Below, piece by piece: positions 17,324 through 25,649 of a DNA stretch of 64,000 nucleotides. The stretch lies in assembly GCF_029937855.1 (NCBI RefSeq), contig NZ_JAPYPC010000015.1, positions 22,381 to 86,380 of the forward strand, in the 5' to 3' direction. The translations under genes were made by a program, and so were the position numbers. How positions within the stretch are numbered: position 1 is the first letter of the stretch; the number at the start of each line of letters is the position of its first letter. A model generated the notes under the pieces. The model had not been told where the DNA came from, ran no database searches, and saw nothing but the letters and a program-made list of their open reading frames with translations. This stretch comes from Christiangramia sp. (GTDB taxonomy: Bacteria > Bacteroidota > Bacteroidia > Flavobacteriales > Flavobacteriaceae).

Positions 17324-18148
17324 ATGAAACAATACCATGACCTTCTTAAACACGTATTAGAAAACGGAGCCCAAAAAGGTGATCGCACAGGAACCGGCAC
17401 CAAAAGTGTGTTTGGTTACCAGATGAAATTTAATCTCAGCGAAGGTTTCCCTATGGTGACCACTAAAAAATTACATCTCAAATCGATAATTTATGAGCTT
17501 TTATGGTTCCTTAAAGGCGATACTAACATCCATTATTTAAAGGAGCATGGGGTTCGCATCTGGAATGAGTGGGCAGATGAAAATGGCGATCTGGGTCCGG
17601 TTTATGGCCACCAGTGGAGAAACTGGAATAGCGAAGAAATAGATCAGATTAAGGAGATTGTTGAAACTTTAAAGAACAATCCGAATAGCAGAAGAATGCT
17701 GGTATCTGCCTGGAACCCATCGGTTTTACCAGATACTTCAGATTCATTTTCAGAAAATGTTGCTAATGGGAAAGCGGCACTTCCGCCCTGCCATGCATTT
17801 TTCCAGTTCTATGTAGCCGATGGAAAACTATCCTGCCAGCTTTATCAAAGAAGTGCAGATATTTTTTTGGGAGTTCCTTTCAATATTGCTTCCTATGCGC
17901 TGCTTACTATGATGATGGCCCAGGTTTGTGGATACGAGCCCGGTGATTTTGTACATACTTTTGGGGATGCCCATATTTATAGTAATCACATGGATCAGGT
18001 TGAACTTCAGTTAAGCAGGGAACCAAGACCGCTTCCCACTATGAAGATCAATCCCGAAGTGAAAAATATTTTTGATTTTAAATTTGAAGATTTTATATTG
18101 GAAAATTATGATCCGCACCCAGGAATTAAAGCCAAAGTTGCGGTCTAG
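17324..18148 (+). CDS. thyA: Thymidylate synthase
   Basis: Converts dUMP to dTMP using methylenetetrahydrofolate, producing dihydrofolate. 274 residues. It has the folate/dUMP region [17 protein letters not shown], the catalytic cysteine in [13 protein letters not shown], the [19 protein letters not shown] block and the C-terminal [11 protein letters not shown] short insert (about [14 protein letters not shown]) precedes the active-site loop. The partner dihydrofolate reductase is about 5.5 kb downstream. The two small secreted proteins that follow are 27 nt away, so they may share its transcript. Confidence 0.98.
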   Translation: MKQYHDLLKHVLENGAQKGDRTGTGTKSVFGYQMKFNLSEGFPMVTTKKLHLKSIIYELLWFLKGDTNIHYLKEHGVRIWNEWADENGDLGPVYGHQWRNWNSEEIDQIKEIVETLKNNPNSRRMLVSAWNPSVLPDTSDSFSENVANGKAALPPCHAFFQFYVADGKLSCQLYQRSADIFLGVPFNIASYALLTMMMAQVCGYEPGDFVHTFGDAHIYSNHMDQVELQLSREPRPLPTMKINPEVKNIFDFKFEDFILENYDPHPGIKAKVAV

Positions 18149-18175
18149 TTTAACCTTTAAAATCTTTATTTTATT

Positions 18176-18553
18176 ATGAAAAAATTAGTAGTTATTGCAT
18201 GTTTTTTATTTGGAGGAATGGCGTTTTCCACTGCTCAGCAAACTTCTCCGGTATGGCCAGGATGTGAAAATAGCGAAGACGTGAAGAAATGCTTTAACCA
18301 GAAACTTTCGCAACACGTAAGTAAAAATTATGAGTACCCTCAAAATGAGGCGGGAGAATATATTAGGGGAAAAGTAACAATTTCTTTCGCCATCGATGAA
18401 AATGGAGAGGTTGTTGTAAACTCTATTAAAGGAAATAAACCGGCTGTTAATGAAGCTGCAAAAGAAATGATCCTTAAAATACCCGAAATGGAACCTGGAA
18501 CATTAAATGGAGAACCAGATTCAAGAAACTTTACGGTGCCCTTCAATTTCTAA
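18176..18553 (+). CDS. Secreted TonB-C-terminal-domain-like protein (copy 1)
   Basis: 125 residues with a signal peptide (to about FSTAQQ). The mature part has PVWPGCEN, a second Cys in KKCFNQKLSQHV, then GEYIRGKVTISFAIDENGEV and the final VPFNF strand. It resembles the TonB C-terminal fold (energy transducer TonB-like), without the N-terminal membrane anchor and proline-rich span of real TonB. The two Cys probably form a disulfide. It is a clear tandem duplicate of the next gene. A periplasmic, non-energising role is inferred. Confidence 0.85.
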   Translation: MKKLVVIACFLFGGMAFSTAQQTSPVWPGCENSEDVKKCFNQKLSQHVSKNYEYPQNEAGEYIRGKVTISFAIDENGEVVVNSIKGNKPAVNEAAKEMILKIPEMEPGTLNGEPDSRNFTVPFNF

Positions 18554-18577
18554 TCAAATACTTAAAACAAAATTGCT

Positions 18578-18988
18578 ATGAAAAAATTCTTGTTGATCGT
18601 GCTCATGTTTTCCGGCCTGGCTTCCTTTGCACAGGAAGATGTAACAGTAAAAGGAAATAAAGTGACCATGAAAGAAACTGCTCCGGTATGGCCCGGCTGT
18701 GAAAAAGAAACAGATAAAAAAACATGTTTCAACAAAATGCTGATGCAACATATTCGTGAGAATATTAAATATTCCAAAAATGACAAAGGTGAATATATTC
18801 GCGGTAAGGCCACTGTTTCTATGAAGGTGAACGAAGAAGGAAATGTAGAGGTAAGTTCTGTGGAGAGTAAATATCCGGAATTGAAAAAAGAAGCTAAAAG
18901 ATTGATGGAATCCATTCCTAATATGACACCAGGAATGTTAGCGGGAAAGCCTAAGAGCATTAAATATACGATCCCGCTTACGTTCTAA
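18578..18988 (+). CDS. Secreted TonB-C-terminal-domain-like protein (copy 2)
   Basis: 136 residues, signal peptide to about ASFAQE. It shares PVWPGCE, KKTCFNK, GEYIRGKATVSMKVNEEGNV and a final IPLTF with the gene 24 nt upstream, so the pair arose by tandem duplication. The two sequences have diverged well beyond recent duplication, though both keep the two Cys. As with copy 1 there is no anchor, so it cannot act as a standard TonB. Confidence 0.85.
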   Translation: MKKFLLIVLMFSGLASFAQEDVTVKGNKVTMKETAPVWPGCEKETDKKTCFNKMLMQHIRENIKYSKNDKGEYIRGKATVSMKVNEEGNVEVSSVESKYPELKKEAKRLMESIPNMTPGMLAGKPKSIKYTIPLTF

Positions 18989-19042
18989 CTACTTTTAACT
19001 CCACATTAACGACTGATTAGGAATGTCGTTTTTAAAATATTG

Positions 19043-19050
19043 TAAATTTG
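19043..19050 (+). promoter_or_regulatory. -7 promoter box for the egt operon
   Basis: TAAATTTG, a perfect TAnnTTTG match 28 nt before ATG 19079. It would put the transcription start near the GTG at 19052, which argues against that GTG as the translation start. Confidence 0.55.
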
Positions 19051-19078
19051 AGTGGTACAAAACGTATCACTCTTTTTT

Positions 19079-20242
19079 ATGCTTTCACAACAGGAAATAA
19101 TTCAACTTTTTATAGAAACCCGGGAAGATTCAGAAAAGATATGTTCTTTTCTGGAAACAGAAGATTATGTGGTGCAACCGGTTGAGAATGTTTCGCCACC
19201 AAAATGGCATCTTGGTCATACTACCTGGTTTTTTGAAGAATTCGTCCTGAAGAAATATGCAGGCTCCCATCAACTTTTTGATAAAAACACAGCCTATGTT
19301 TTCAACAGTTATTATGAAAGCGTTGGAGAAAAAGTGGTAAGAACCAATAGGGGTAATTTATCACGCCCCACCGTTTCCTGGATCTATGATTTCAGAAAAT
19401 ATGTTACCGAAGCAATGCTTGAATTTTTGAAATCTAACGATCTGAGCGAGGAAGTACTTGGAGTAATTGAAATTGGATGCCATCACGAAAAACAACACCA
19501 GGAACTTCTTTATACCGATATTAAATATATTCTTGGGAATAATCCGCTTCTACCTAAATATAATGATGTATTTCAGGAGAATATTATTCAGAATTTTGAA
19601 CAGGAATGGATTGAATTTTCAGAAGGGGTTTACGAGATAGGGCATAAAACTGATGATTTTTGTTACGATAATGAAAAAGGAGTTCATAAGAAATACCTTT
19701 GTGATTTTAGCATTTCCAATAAACTGGTAACAAATGCCGAATTTATAGAATTTCTTAATGCCGGCGGATATAATAACGTGCTGTTATGGCATGCAGAAGC
19801 CTGGGATTGGATTAATAAAAATGACATCAACTCACCGGCCTATTGGCATAATATTGACGAAGAATGGCATCAATATACTTTAAACGGACTTAAAAAACTT
19901 GATCCGGAAGCACCGGTGACGCATATTTCCTATTTTGAAGCTTTTGCTTTTTCCCAATGGAAAGGTATGAGACTTCCAACGGAAGAAGAATGGGAAACAG
20001 CACAGGAAAAATTCGAATGGGGAAGCAGATGGGAATGGACAGAAAGTGCTTATTCCCCCTATCCACACTACCAAAAACCTGAAGGAGCTCTTGGAGAATA
20101 CAATGGCAAATTCATGGTAAACCAAAAAGTATTAAGGGGCGGCTCTGTTGCAACCTCAAGAAATCATACCAGACCGACATACAGGAACTTTTTCCATCCG
20201 GAATTAAGATGGCAATTTACAGGCTTCAGACTGGTAAAATAA
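19079..20242 (+). CDS. egtB: Ergothioneine biosynthesis sulfoxide synthase EgtB
   Basis: Non-heme iron enzyme joining a thiol substrate to hercynine (trimethylhistidine) with O2. About 387 residues from ATG 19079. An N-terminal DinB-like four-helix domain supplies the probable iron ligands H47 (WHLGHTTW), H135 and H139 (HHEKQHQE). A C-terminal FGE-sulfatase/formylglycine-type domain follows (GMRLPTEEEWE, VLRGGSVATSRNHTRPTYRNF). No egtA or egtC is nearby, so the thiol donor may be cysteine rather than gamma-glutamylcysteine; this is inference. egtD follows after 13 nt. Confidence 0.93.
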   Translation: MLSQQEIIQLFIETREDSEKICSFLETEDYVVQPVENVSPPKWHLGHTTWFFEEFVLKKYAGSHQLFDKNTAYVFNSYYESVGEKVVRTNRGNLSRPTVSWIYDFRKYVTEAMLEFLKSNDLSEEVLGVIEIGCHHEKQHQELLYTDIKYILGNNPLLPKYNDVFQENIIQNFEQEWIEFSEGVYEIGHKTDDFCYDNEKGVHKKYLCDFSISNKLVTNAEFIEFLNAGGYNNVLLWHAEAWDWINKNDINSPAYWHNIDEEWHQYTLNGLKKLDPEAPVTHISYFEAFAFSQWKGMRLPTEEEWETAQEKFEWGSRWEWTESAYSPYPHYQKPEGALGEYNGKFMVNQKVLRGGSVATSRNHTRPTYRNFFHPELRWQFTGFRLVK

Positions 20243-20255
20243 TATTATATTCTAA

Positions 20256-21224
20256 ATGAAAAATCCACCAGAACTTATGTTTGAGTCTGCCTTTGCCGAG
20301 GATACTTATAAAGGATTAACCAGTTCTCCCAAGTATTTGCTTTCCAAATATATTTATGACCGTAAAGGGGATAAACTTTTTCAGCAAATCATGGATATGC
20401 CGGAATACTATCTAACTTCTTCAGAATTTGATATTCTTAAAAATAATGCTGAAGCAATCACAAGCTATTTTAGCAATGAAAGCGGGTTTGATCTTATTGA
20501 ACTTGGTGCCGGGGATGGAAAAAAGACAAAAATTCTATTAAAGGAACTGATAGAAAAAGAGGCTAAATTCAATTATTTACCAATAGATATCAGCGAGAAT
20601 GTATTGAAAGAACTTGAGACTTCCCTACAAAAAGAAATTCCGGAGGTTAATGTAAAAATCCAGCAGGGTACTTATTTCAAGACACTCGAAAAGCTTTCAG
20701 AATATAACACTAGAAAAAAGGTAATAATTGTTTTAGGAAGCAATATTGGCAATCTTTCTCATAAGGAAGCCGTTGATTTTTTAAGGAATATCGCACAGGC
20801 CATGAGTGAAGAAGATATGCTTTTTATGGGTTTTGATCAGAAAAAGAATCCGCAGACCATTTTAGATGCCTATAATGATGCTCAGGGAATCACCGAAGAA
20901 TTCAATAAAAATCTTTTAGTCAGAATCAATCGGGAACTTGAGGGTGATTTTAAGTCGGATGATTTTTTACATTGGGAAACCTATAACCCGGAAACGGGCA
21001 CTGCAAAAAGTTTCCTGGTGAGCAAGAAACAGCAAAAAGTAAATATCAGGAAGCTTGGGCTGGAAATTAATTTTGAAGCCTGGGAAAGCATTCATACCGA
21101 AATTTCCCAGAAATATGATGATTCCATTGTAAACTGGCTGGCAGATGAAGCTGGGCTGCATATGGAAAAATCCTTTAGTGATAATGAGAACCATTACAAA
21201 AATTATATCTTTAGGAGAAAGTAA
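20256..21224 (+). CDS. egtD: L-histidine N(alpha)-methyltransferase EgtD
   Basis: S-adenosylmethionine-dependent trimethylation of histidine to hercynine, the first step of ergothioneine synthesis. 322 residues, as in mycobacterial EgtD. The SAM-binding motif is ELGAGDGKKTKILL. SKYIYDRKGDKLFQQI near the N-terminus and GSNIGNL later are characteristic of the family. It lies between egtB and the DUF427 gene in one operon. Confidence 0.94.
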   Translation: MKNPPELMFESAFAEDTYKGLTSSPKYLLSKYIYDRKGDKLFQQIMDMPEYYLTSSEFDILKNNAEAITSYFSNESGFDLIELGAGDGKKTKILLKELIEKEAKFNYLPIDISENVLKELETSLQKEIPEVNVKIQQGTYFKTLEKLSEYNTRKKVIIVLGSNIGNLSHKEAVDFLRNIAQAMSEEDMLFMGFDQKKNPQTILDAYNDAQGITEEFNKNLLVRINRELEGDFKSDDFLHWETYNPETGTAKSFLVSKKQQKVNIRKLGLEINFEAWESIHTEISQKYDDSIVNWLADEAGLHMEKSFSDNENHYKNYIFRRK

Positions 21225-21242
21225 TTTCTAAAATCCTTACTC

Positions 21243-21524
21243 ATGAAAGCTATTTGGAATGATACCATAATTGCTGAAAGTTCCAACACCAAAATCGTGG
21301 AAAACAATCATTATTTTCCACGAGAAGATATAAAAGAAACATATTTTAAAGCCAGTGATACCCATACCCGATGCCCATGGAAGGGTAAAGCCTCATATTT
21401 TGATATAGAGGTAGACGGCCGATTAAATAAGGATGCCGCCTGGTATTATCCAGATCCCAGCCATGCAGCAAAACCAATTGAAAATTACGTCGCCTTCTGG
21501 AACGGCGTAAAAGTTACTGAGTAA
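21243..21524 (+). CDS. DUF427 domain protein
   Basis: 93 residues, the complete single-domain DUF427 fold. It has MKAIWNDTIIAES, HYFPREDI, THTRCPWKGKASYFDI, AAWYYPDPSHAA and NYVAFW, all hallmark text. Family function is unknown. It is 18 nt downstream of egtD on the same strand, so it is likely co-expressed with ergothioneine synthesis. The converging CBM48-type gene ends 12 nt away. Confidence 0.92.
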   Translation: MKAIWNDTIIAESSNTKIVENNHYFPREDIKETYFKASDTHTRCPWKGKASYFDIEVDGRLNKDAAWYYPDPSHAAKPIENYVAFWNGVKVTE

Positions 21525-21536
21525 AATATCTCTAAT

Positions 21537-21827
21537 TTAAACTACCACCACACTGTTTTCTGAAGCGGCATAATCATTCCATTTATAGGCGTCGGCTTCA
21601 GAATCGTTCCTCCATTCCCCGTCCACGAGATATTTAAATTGATATTCCTTATCTACTGGAATATTTAGTTGTGCTTTAAAATTTCCGTTCTTGTATTTTT
21701 TAAGCTCTACTGGCCTCCACTCATTAAAGTCCCCCGCAACGGCTACGCTTTGAGCCTCTGCTGCTGGCACGCAAAAAGTGATCTTACATTCCGGCTTTGA
21801 TTTTAAATATTGTTTTGTGATAGACAT
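21537..21827 (-). CDS. Small isoamylase-early-set / AMPK-type glycogen-binding domain protein
   Basis: 96 residues made almost entirely of a CBM48/AMPK-beta glycogen-binding domain. VAVAGDFNEWRPVELKKY, then AQLNIPVDKEYQFKYLVDGEW and AYKWNDYAASENSVVVV match this fold. There is no catalytic domain or signal peptide, so it acts in the cytoplasm, perhaps as a glucan-binding module. Free-standing copies are common in Flavobacteriia. No glycogen enzymes are nearby. Confidence 0.88.
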   Translation of the reverse strand: MSITKQYLKSKPECKITFCVPAAEAQSVAVAGDFNEWRPVELKKYKNGNFKAQLNIPVDKEYQFKYLVDGEWRNDSEADAYKWNDYAASENSVVVV

Positions 21828-22026
21828 AATCTTAATTTTTTTCCTGATTCAAGTTCCAAATTAAAATAATATTAAAGTATAAAACAATAAAAATCAGTTC
21901 ATTAGAATATTTTTTCGAATTCAGAAAATAATCTCACTATTTTTCGTGAACTTGAGAATACGCAAACGATATCTTTGAGTATTCCTCTAAAATTTTATGA
22001 AAAAGTAGTTTCTGGAATATTCAATT

Positions 22027-23103
22027 TTAGATCTTTAAAACCTGGAAAAGATGATCCAGATCTTTTTCTGAATTAAAATAATGCATGCTTATCCTTATTC
22101 CATCACCACGTTGTGAGGTAATAATTCCTTCCCCTTTTAATTGATTGAAAAGTTTTTCATCTCCTTTAATATTGAAAATTGATGAAAAATCTTCCCGCTC
22201 TACCGTCCAATCCTCAATCATACCAGCCCCGGCTAACCTATCTCTAGCTATTTTCTTTAGGGTTGATATTTTGTTTTGAATAATCTCTATCCCAATCTCC
22301 TGAAGTAGATCTATAGCTACTTTTAAACTCCCAAAGTTAAGGGTGTCGTAATGTCCCGGTTCGAATTTTCCGATGAAATTACCTTCATGAGCTTTGTATT
22401 TTCCCTGTAAAGAGCCAAAACCGAGATGTTTTGGGGATAATTTTCCCTCTACACTTTTATTAAAAAGCATAAATCCGTTTCCATAACCGGCATTCATCCA
22501 TTTATAACAACTACTAATCACCACGTCTATTCCTGAATCATCAAAATTAAAATCTTCAGTTCCAAAATACTGGGTGCCATCGGCAATTAGAATTAGGTCT
22601 GGAAACTGCTCTTTAATTTTTTTCAGAAAATCAATATTTAGTTTTACTCCGTTGAGATACTGAACGATGCTGAATGCAAAGAAATAAGGCTTTTCTTTTT
22701 CTATCTGTTTCAGAATATTCTCTTCCAGGCTTTCATTAATTGCGGCATAAACCACTTCAAAATTTCTAGATTCAACCGGCCAATTGATGGAGGGATAATC
22801 ATTTTTTAGCAATAAAGCTTTTTTTGGAGATTCAAGACTTTCCAGAACACTGTTAAATCCGTAAGAAAAATTAGGAATCAGAGCCACTTTATTGGGAGCA
22901 CAATGCAAAAACTTTCCCAGGATTTCTCTTACCTCTGTAAGCATCTCCCCCATTTTTTCCTTTAAAATACTGGCTTTGAGAAAAAAATCCATATCGTGAT
23001 CCTGGCGAAATTCCCACACTTTTTCAGGAAGTAAACCGGAAGCGGCGGTATTTAAATAAGTATACTGTTCCAGTACCGGAAAGTCTTTTCTTAAATTATC
23101 CAT
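22027..23103 (-). CDS. Class V PLP-dependent aminotransferase-fold enzyme (possible EgtE)
   Basis: 358 residues with a complete class V/Csd-type fold. It contains YTYLNTAASGLLPEKV, LIADGTQYFGTEDF and the PLP-binding lysine in SSCYKWMNAGYGNG. Class V members include cysteine desulfurases, kynureninases, isopenicillin N epimerase-like enzymes and the ergothioneine C-S lyase EgtE. Only about 500 nt separate it from the egtBD-DUF427 operon, which otherwise lacks a C-S lyase gene. EgtE is therefore a reasonable but unproven guess; it is on the opposite strand and not in that operon. Confidence 0.85.
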   Translation of the reverse strand: MDNLRKDFPVLEQYTYLNTAASGLLPEKVWEFRQDHDMDFFLKASILKEKMGEMLTEVREILGKFLHCAPNKVALIPNFSYGFNSVLESLESPKKALLLKNDYPSINWPVESRNFEVVYAAINESLEENILKQIEKEKPYFFAFSIVQYLNGVKLNIDFLKKIKEQFPDLILIADGTQYFGTEDFNFDDSGIDVVISSCYKWMNAGYGNGFMLFNKSVEGKLSPKHLGFGSLQGKYKAHEGNFIGKFEPGHYDTLNFGSLKVAIDLLQEIGIEIIQNKISTLKKIARDRLAGAGMIEDWTVEREDFSSIFNIKGDEKLFNQLKGEGIITSQRGDGIRISMHYFNSEKDLDHLFQVLKI

Positions 23104-23132
23104 AAGCCTTTAGAAGTTCTTTTTTTAAAATG

Positions 23133-23140
23133 TAAATTTG
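23133..23140 (+). promoter_or_regulatory. -7 promoter box for the 2TM-folA-fructosamine kinase operon
   Basis: TAAATTTG, a perfect match to TAnnTTTG 25 nt before ATG 23166. The flanking TGTAAATTTGA is identical to the egtB box. Confidence 0.55.
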
Positions 23141-23165
23141 ATACTACACTAATGTAACTTTTATT

Positions 23166-23624
23166 ATGTTTTCTAAAAAGAAAAACACTTCCGAAGTCGA
23201 TTCTGAACAACGTGAATTATATGAGAATGCCCGAAAAAGGGCCAAACAAAAGAAAAGGTTATTTCAGCATTTTGTAGTTTTCCTTATAGGAGCGGTTTTC
23301 CTTATTGTTCTCAATGTAGTTATAGGCTACCAGGAGAATTTTAAACCATTGGGATATAACTGGTTTGTTTGGGCAGTGCTACTTTGGACATTACTTTTTT
23401 TGATCCACTTTTTCAATGTTTTCATAGTCAACAGTTTTATGGGAAAAGAATGGGAAAACAAACAAATTGATAAACTGGTTAAGAAACAGAAAGAGAAAAT
23501 TTCCAGATTAAAAGAAAAGGTGGAAAATGAACATCCTACCCCACTGAAAAAAGATCCTGTAGATACGACAAAACCACTAAAAAGAATTAGCCCGGAAGAC
23601 CCGGAAAGACCAATAAATAGTTAA
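23166..23624 (+). CDS. 2TM domain-containing membrane protein
   Basis: 152 residues. Two membrane helices (about 40-58 and 68-92) follow a basic stretch YENARKRAKQKKRLFQHF, the pattern of the Pfam 2TM domain. The domain also occurs in Bacteroidota LytTR regulators. The rest is a charged coiled region (KLVKKQKEKISRLKEKVEN) and a Pro-rich tail. Function is unknown. folA starts 6 nt after its stop, so it is the first gene of an operon. Confidence 0.85.
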   Translation: MFSKKKNTSEVDSEQRELYENARKRAKQKKRLFQHFVVFLIGAVFLIVLNVVIGYQENFKPLGYNWFVWAVLLWTLLFLIHFFNVFIVNSFMGKEWENKQIDKLVKKQKEKISRLKEKVENEHPTPLKKDPVDTTKPLKRISPEDPERPINS

Positions 23625-23630
23625 GAATAG

Positions 23631-24113
23631 ATGCTTACAATGATTGCTGCTGCGGCAGAAAATAATGCCTTAGGAAAAGACAATGACCTCGTTTGGCATT
23701 TGCCAGATGATTTTAAACGCTTTAAGAGACTCACCTCCGGTCACTATATTATTATGGGAAGAAAAACCTTCGATTCCTTTCCAAAACTATTACCAGACCG
23801 CACCCATGTGATTATTACAAGGCAAAAAGATTTTAAGCCGGAAGGAACTATTGTTGTAAATTCTTTGGAAGAGGCTATCAGGGTGTCTAAACTCGATGAA
23901 CAAGCCTATATTATTGGCGGTGGTGAAATATATAAACTGGGAATGCATGTTGCCGACAGGATTGAACTCACCCGTGTGCATGGAGCATTTGATGCAGATA
24001 CTTATTTCCCGGAAATCGATGAGGAAAAGTGGGAGCTTGTAAAAGAACAATTTCATGAAAAAGATGAAAAGCATAAGTATTCTTTCACCTATCTAACCTA
24101 TGAACGCAGGTAA
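23631..24113 (+). CDS. folA: Dihydrofolate reductase
   Basis: NADPH-dependent reduction of dihydrofolate, regenerating the cofactor consumed by ThyA. 160 residues. It has MIAAAAENNALGKDNDLVWHLPDDFKRFK with the active-site Asp in LPDDF, then GRKTFDSFPKLLPDR and AYIIGGGEIYKLG. Start at 23631 gives MLTMIAAA, which lines up with the usual MITIIAA in relatives. Its last 14 nt overlap the fructosamine kinase start. Confidence 0.97.
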   Translation: MLTMIAAAAENNALGKDNDLVWHLPDDFKRFKRLTSGHYIIMGRKTFDSFPKLLPDRTHVIITRQKDFKPEGTIVVNSLEEAIRVSKLDEQAYIIGGGEIYKLGMHVADRIELTRVHGAFDADTYFPEIDEEKWELVKEQFHEKDEKHKYSFTYLTYERR

Positions 24114-24960
24114 TTTTCCTCCCGTTTTAAATCAAATTGCAGAGGATTTTGGAATTCAGTTAAAAGATATTTCGGCATTAACAGGCGGTGATATTAATGA
24201 AGTTTTCCTATTGGAATCAAGGAATGATAAATTTGTGGTGAAACTAAATGATTCTGCCAGGTTCCCGGGAATGTTCGAAGCTGAAAAATCAGGTTTGGAA
24301 GAATTATTGGCTTCTTCAGTAATTGATGTCCCAAAGCCATTAAAAACGGGACAGGCTACATCTCAATCTTATCTTATTCTCGAATATAAAAGTTCGGCAC
24401 CAAAAGCTTCAGATTTCTGGGAAAAATTTGGAGAACAACTGGCGCAGCTGCATCAGGAAACTTCAGAAAAATTCGGTTTTAAAGAAGATAATTATATAGG
24501 GAGTCTTCCACAGTATAACAGTCAGAAAAAATCTACAGCTGAATTTTTCATTGAAATGCGTTTAAAGCCTCAAATTGAAATGGCAGAAGAAAATGGCTTC
24601 AATCTAAATGTAAAAACCTCATTCTATAGGAATTGCCATGATATTATTCCTTCTGAACCTCCTTCCTTAATTCATGGGGATTTATGGAATGGTAATTATC
24701 TGGTGAATGCTCAAGGCAATGCCTGTCTTATAGATCCCGCAGTTTCATATGCTCCTCGAGAAATGGATCTGGGAATGATGAAATTATTTGGAGGCTTTAA
24801 TGAAACTTTATTTCACACCTATAACGAAATCTATCCTCTTCAGAAGGATTGGGAAGAAAGGATCCCGCTCTGGCAATTATATTATCTACTGGTACATCTT
24901 AATATTTTTGGAGCCGGTTATAGGTCGCAGGTGACCTCTATTCTGCAAAAATTCAGCTGA
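24100..24960 (+). CDS. Fructosamine kinase family protein
   Basis: 286 residues with a protein-kinase-like (APH) fold. It has LTGGDINEVFLLES, a lysine in KFVVKLND, the catalytic block LIHGDLWNGNYLV, and LIDPAVSYAPREMDLGMM for metal binding. Bacterial members phosphorylate ribulosamines or fructosamines on glycated proteins, starting deglycation. ATG 24100 lies inside the last codons of folA (14-nt overlap), which suggests translational coupling. Confidence 0.9.
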   Translation: MNAGNFPPVLNQIAEDFGIQLKDISALTGGDINEVFLLESRNDKFVVKLNDSARFPGMFEAEKSGLEELLASSVIDVPKPLKTGQATSQSYLILEYKSSAPKASDFWEKFGEQLAQLHQETSEKFGFKEDNYIGSLPQYNSQKKSTAEFFIEMRLKPQIEMAEENGFNLNVKTSFYRNCHDIIPSEPPSLIHGDLWNGNYLVNAQGNACLIDPAVSYAPREMDLGMMKLFGGFNETLFHTYNEIYPLQKDWEERIPLWQLYYLLVHLNIFGAGYRSQVTSILQKFS

Positions 24961-25056
24961 TTTTACAATTCTTAACATGGCGCATTTTTTTTTAGGACTT
25001 CATTAGCGCATAAACCAGCTTATCTAAAGTATCTTCATATCAAATAAAAAACGACT

Positions 25057-25557
25057 ATGAGCACTAAAAATTTATATGACGATAAGGCACGTGAAAAGAT
25101 CAAGGATATTGCAGAAGATGTAGATTTCTGTATGCTGGTGACCAACATGGATCAAAAACCATTAAATGCCGTTCCTATGTCTACCAAGCAGGTAGATGAT
25201 CATGGAGCTGTTTGGTTCTTAAGCAAAAACGATAGCGAACACAACAGAAATATCGAAAAAGACAGTGACGTTCAATTGCTCTATAGCGGAACTTCAGAAA
25301 TGGAGTTTTTAAGTGTATATGGCGAGGCATTTATCGAAACTAATCGTGATGTAATACATAAATTATATTCCAAAGCAGACAATGCATGGTTTGATGGAAA
25401 GGATGATCCAAATATCACGGCAATAAAAATTAATCCGAAAGAAGCTTATTACTGGGATAACAAAGACAATAAAATGGTAACCTTATTTAAATTGGGTATG
25501 GCTGCAGTAAGTGGCAATAACCAGGATATTGGAGAAAAAGGAAAATTAAAGCTTTAA
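25057..25557 (+). CDS. Pyridoxamine 5'-phosphate oxidase-fold (general stress protein 26-like) protein
   Basis: 166 residues of split-barrel flavin-binding fold. It has EDVDFCMLVTNMDQKPLNAVPMS, GAVWFLSKNDSEHNRNIEKDS and AYYWDNKDNKMVTLFKLG, as in general-stress-protein-26-like members. It probably binds FMN or F420-like cofactors; the substrate is unknown. True PNPOx lacks this C-terminus, so vitamin B6 synthesis is unlikely. It is a single-gene unit closed by a strong terminator. Confidence 0.88.
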   Translation: MSTKNLYDDKAREKIKDIAEDVDFCMLVTNMDQKPLNAVPMSTKQVDDHGAVWFLSKNDSEHNRNIEKDSDVQLLYSGTSEMEFLSVYGEAFIETNRDVIHKLYSKADNAWFDGKDDPNITAIKINPKEAYYWDNKDNKMVTLFKLGMAAVSGNNQDIGEKGKLKL

Positions 25558-25578
25558 AAGACTGTATTTGTCTGAAGA

Positions 25579-25613
25579 GACCTCATAACGAATCTTTGTT
25601 GTGAGGTCTTTTT
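25579..25613 (+). terminator. Terminator of the PPOX-fold gene
   Basis: GACCTCATAAC (25579-25589) pairs with GTTGTGAGGTC (25598-25608), 11 bp with one G.U pair, followed by TTTTT. The hairpin also contains the TTG that may serve as -33 element of the fabD promoter. Confidence 0.88.
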
Positions 25614-25630
25614 ATTTATACCTATTTTTG
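25599..25630 (+). promoter_or_regulatory. Promoter of fabD (TTG - 21 nt - TATTTTTG)
   Basis: TTG at 25599-25601 and a perfect -7 box TATTTTTG at 25623-25630, spaced 21 nt, both as in the Bacteroidota consensus. The -7 box ends 19 nt before the fabD ATG. The -33 element overlaps the upstream terminator stem. Confidence 0.65.
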
Positions 25631-25649
25631 TTTAACTAAACCAACATTT

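Noticed and set aside
19052..19078. GTG start for egtB at 19052
   Set aside because: It would lie at the predicted transcription start just after the -7 box; ATG 19079 matches the family N-terminus.
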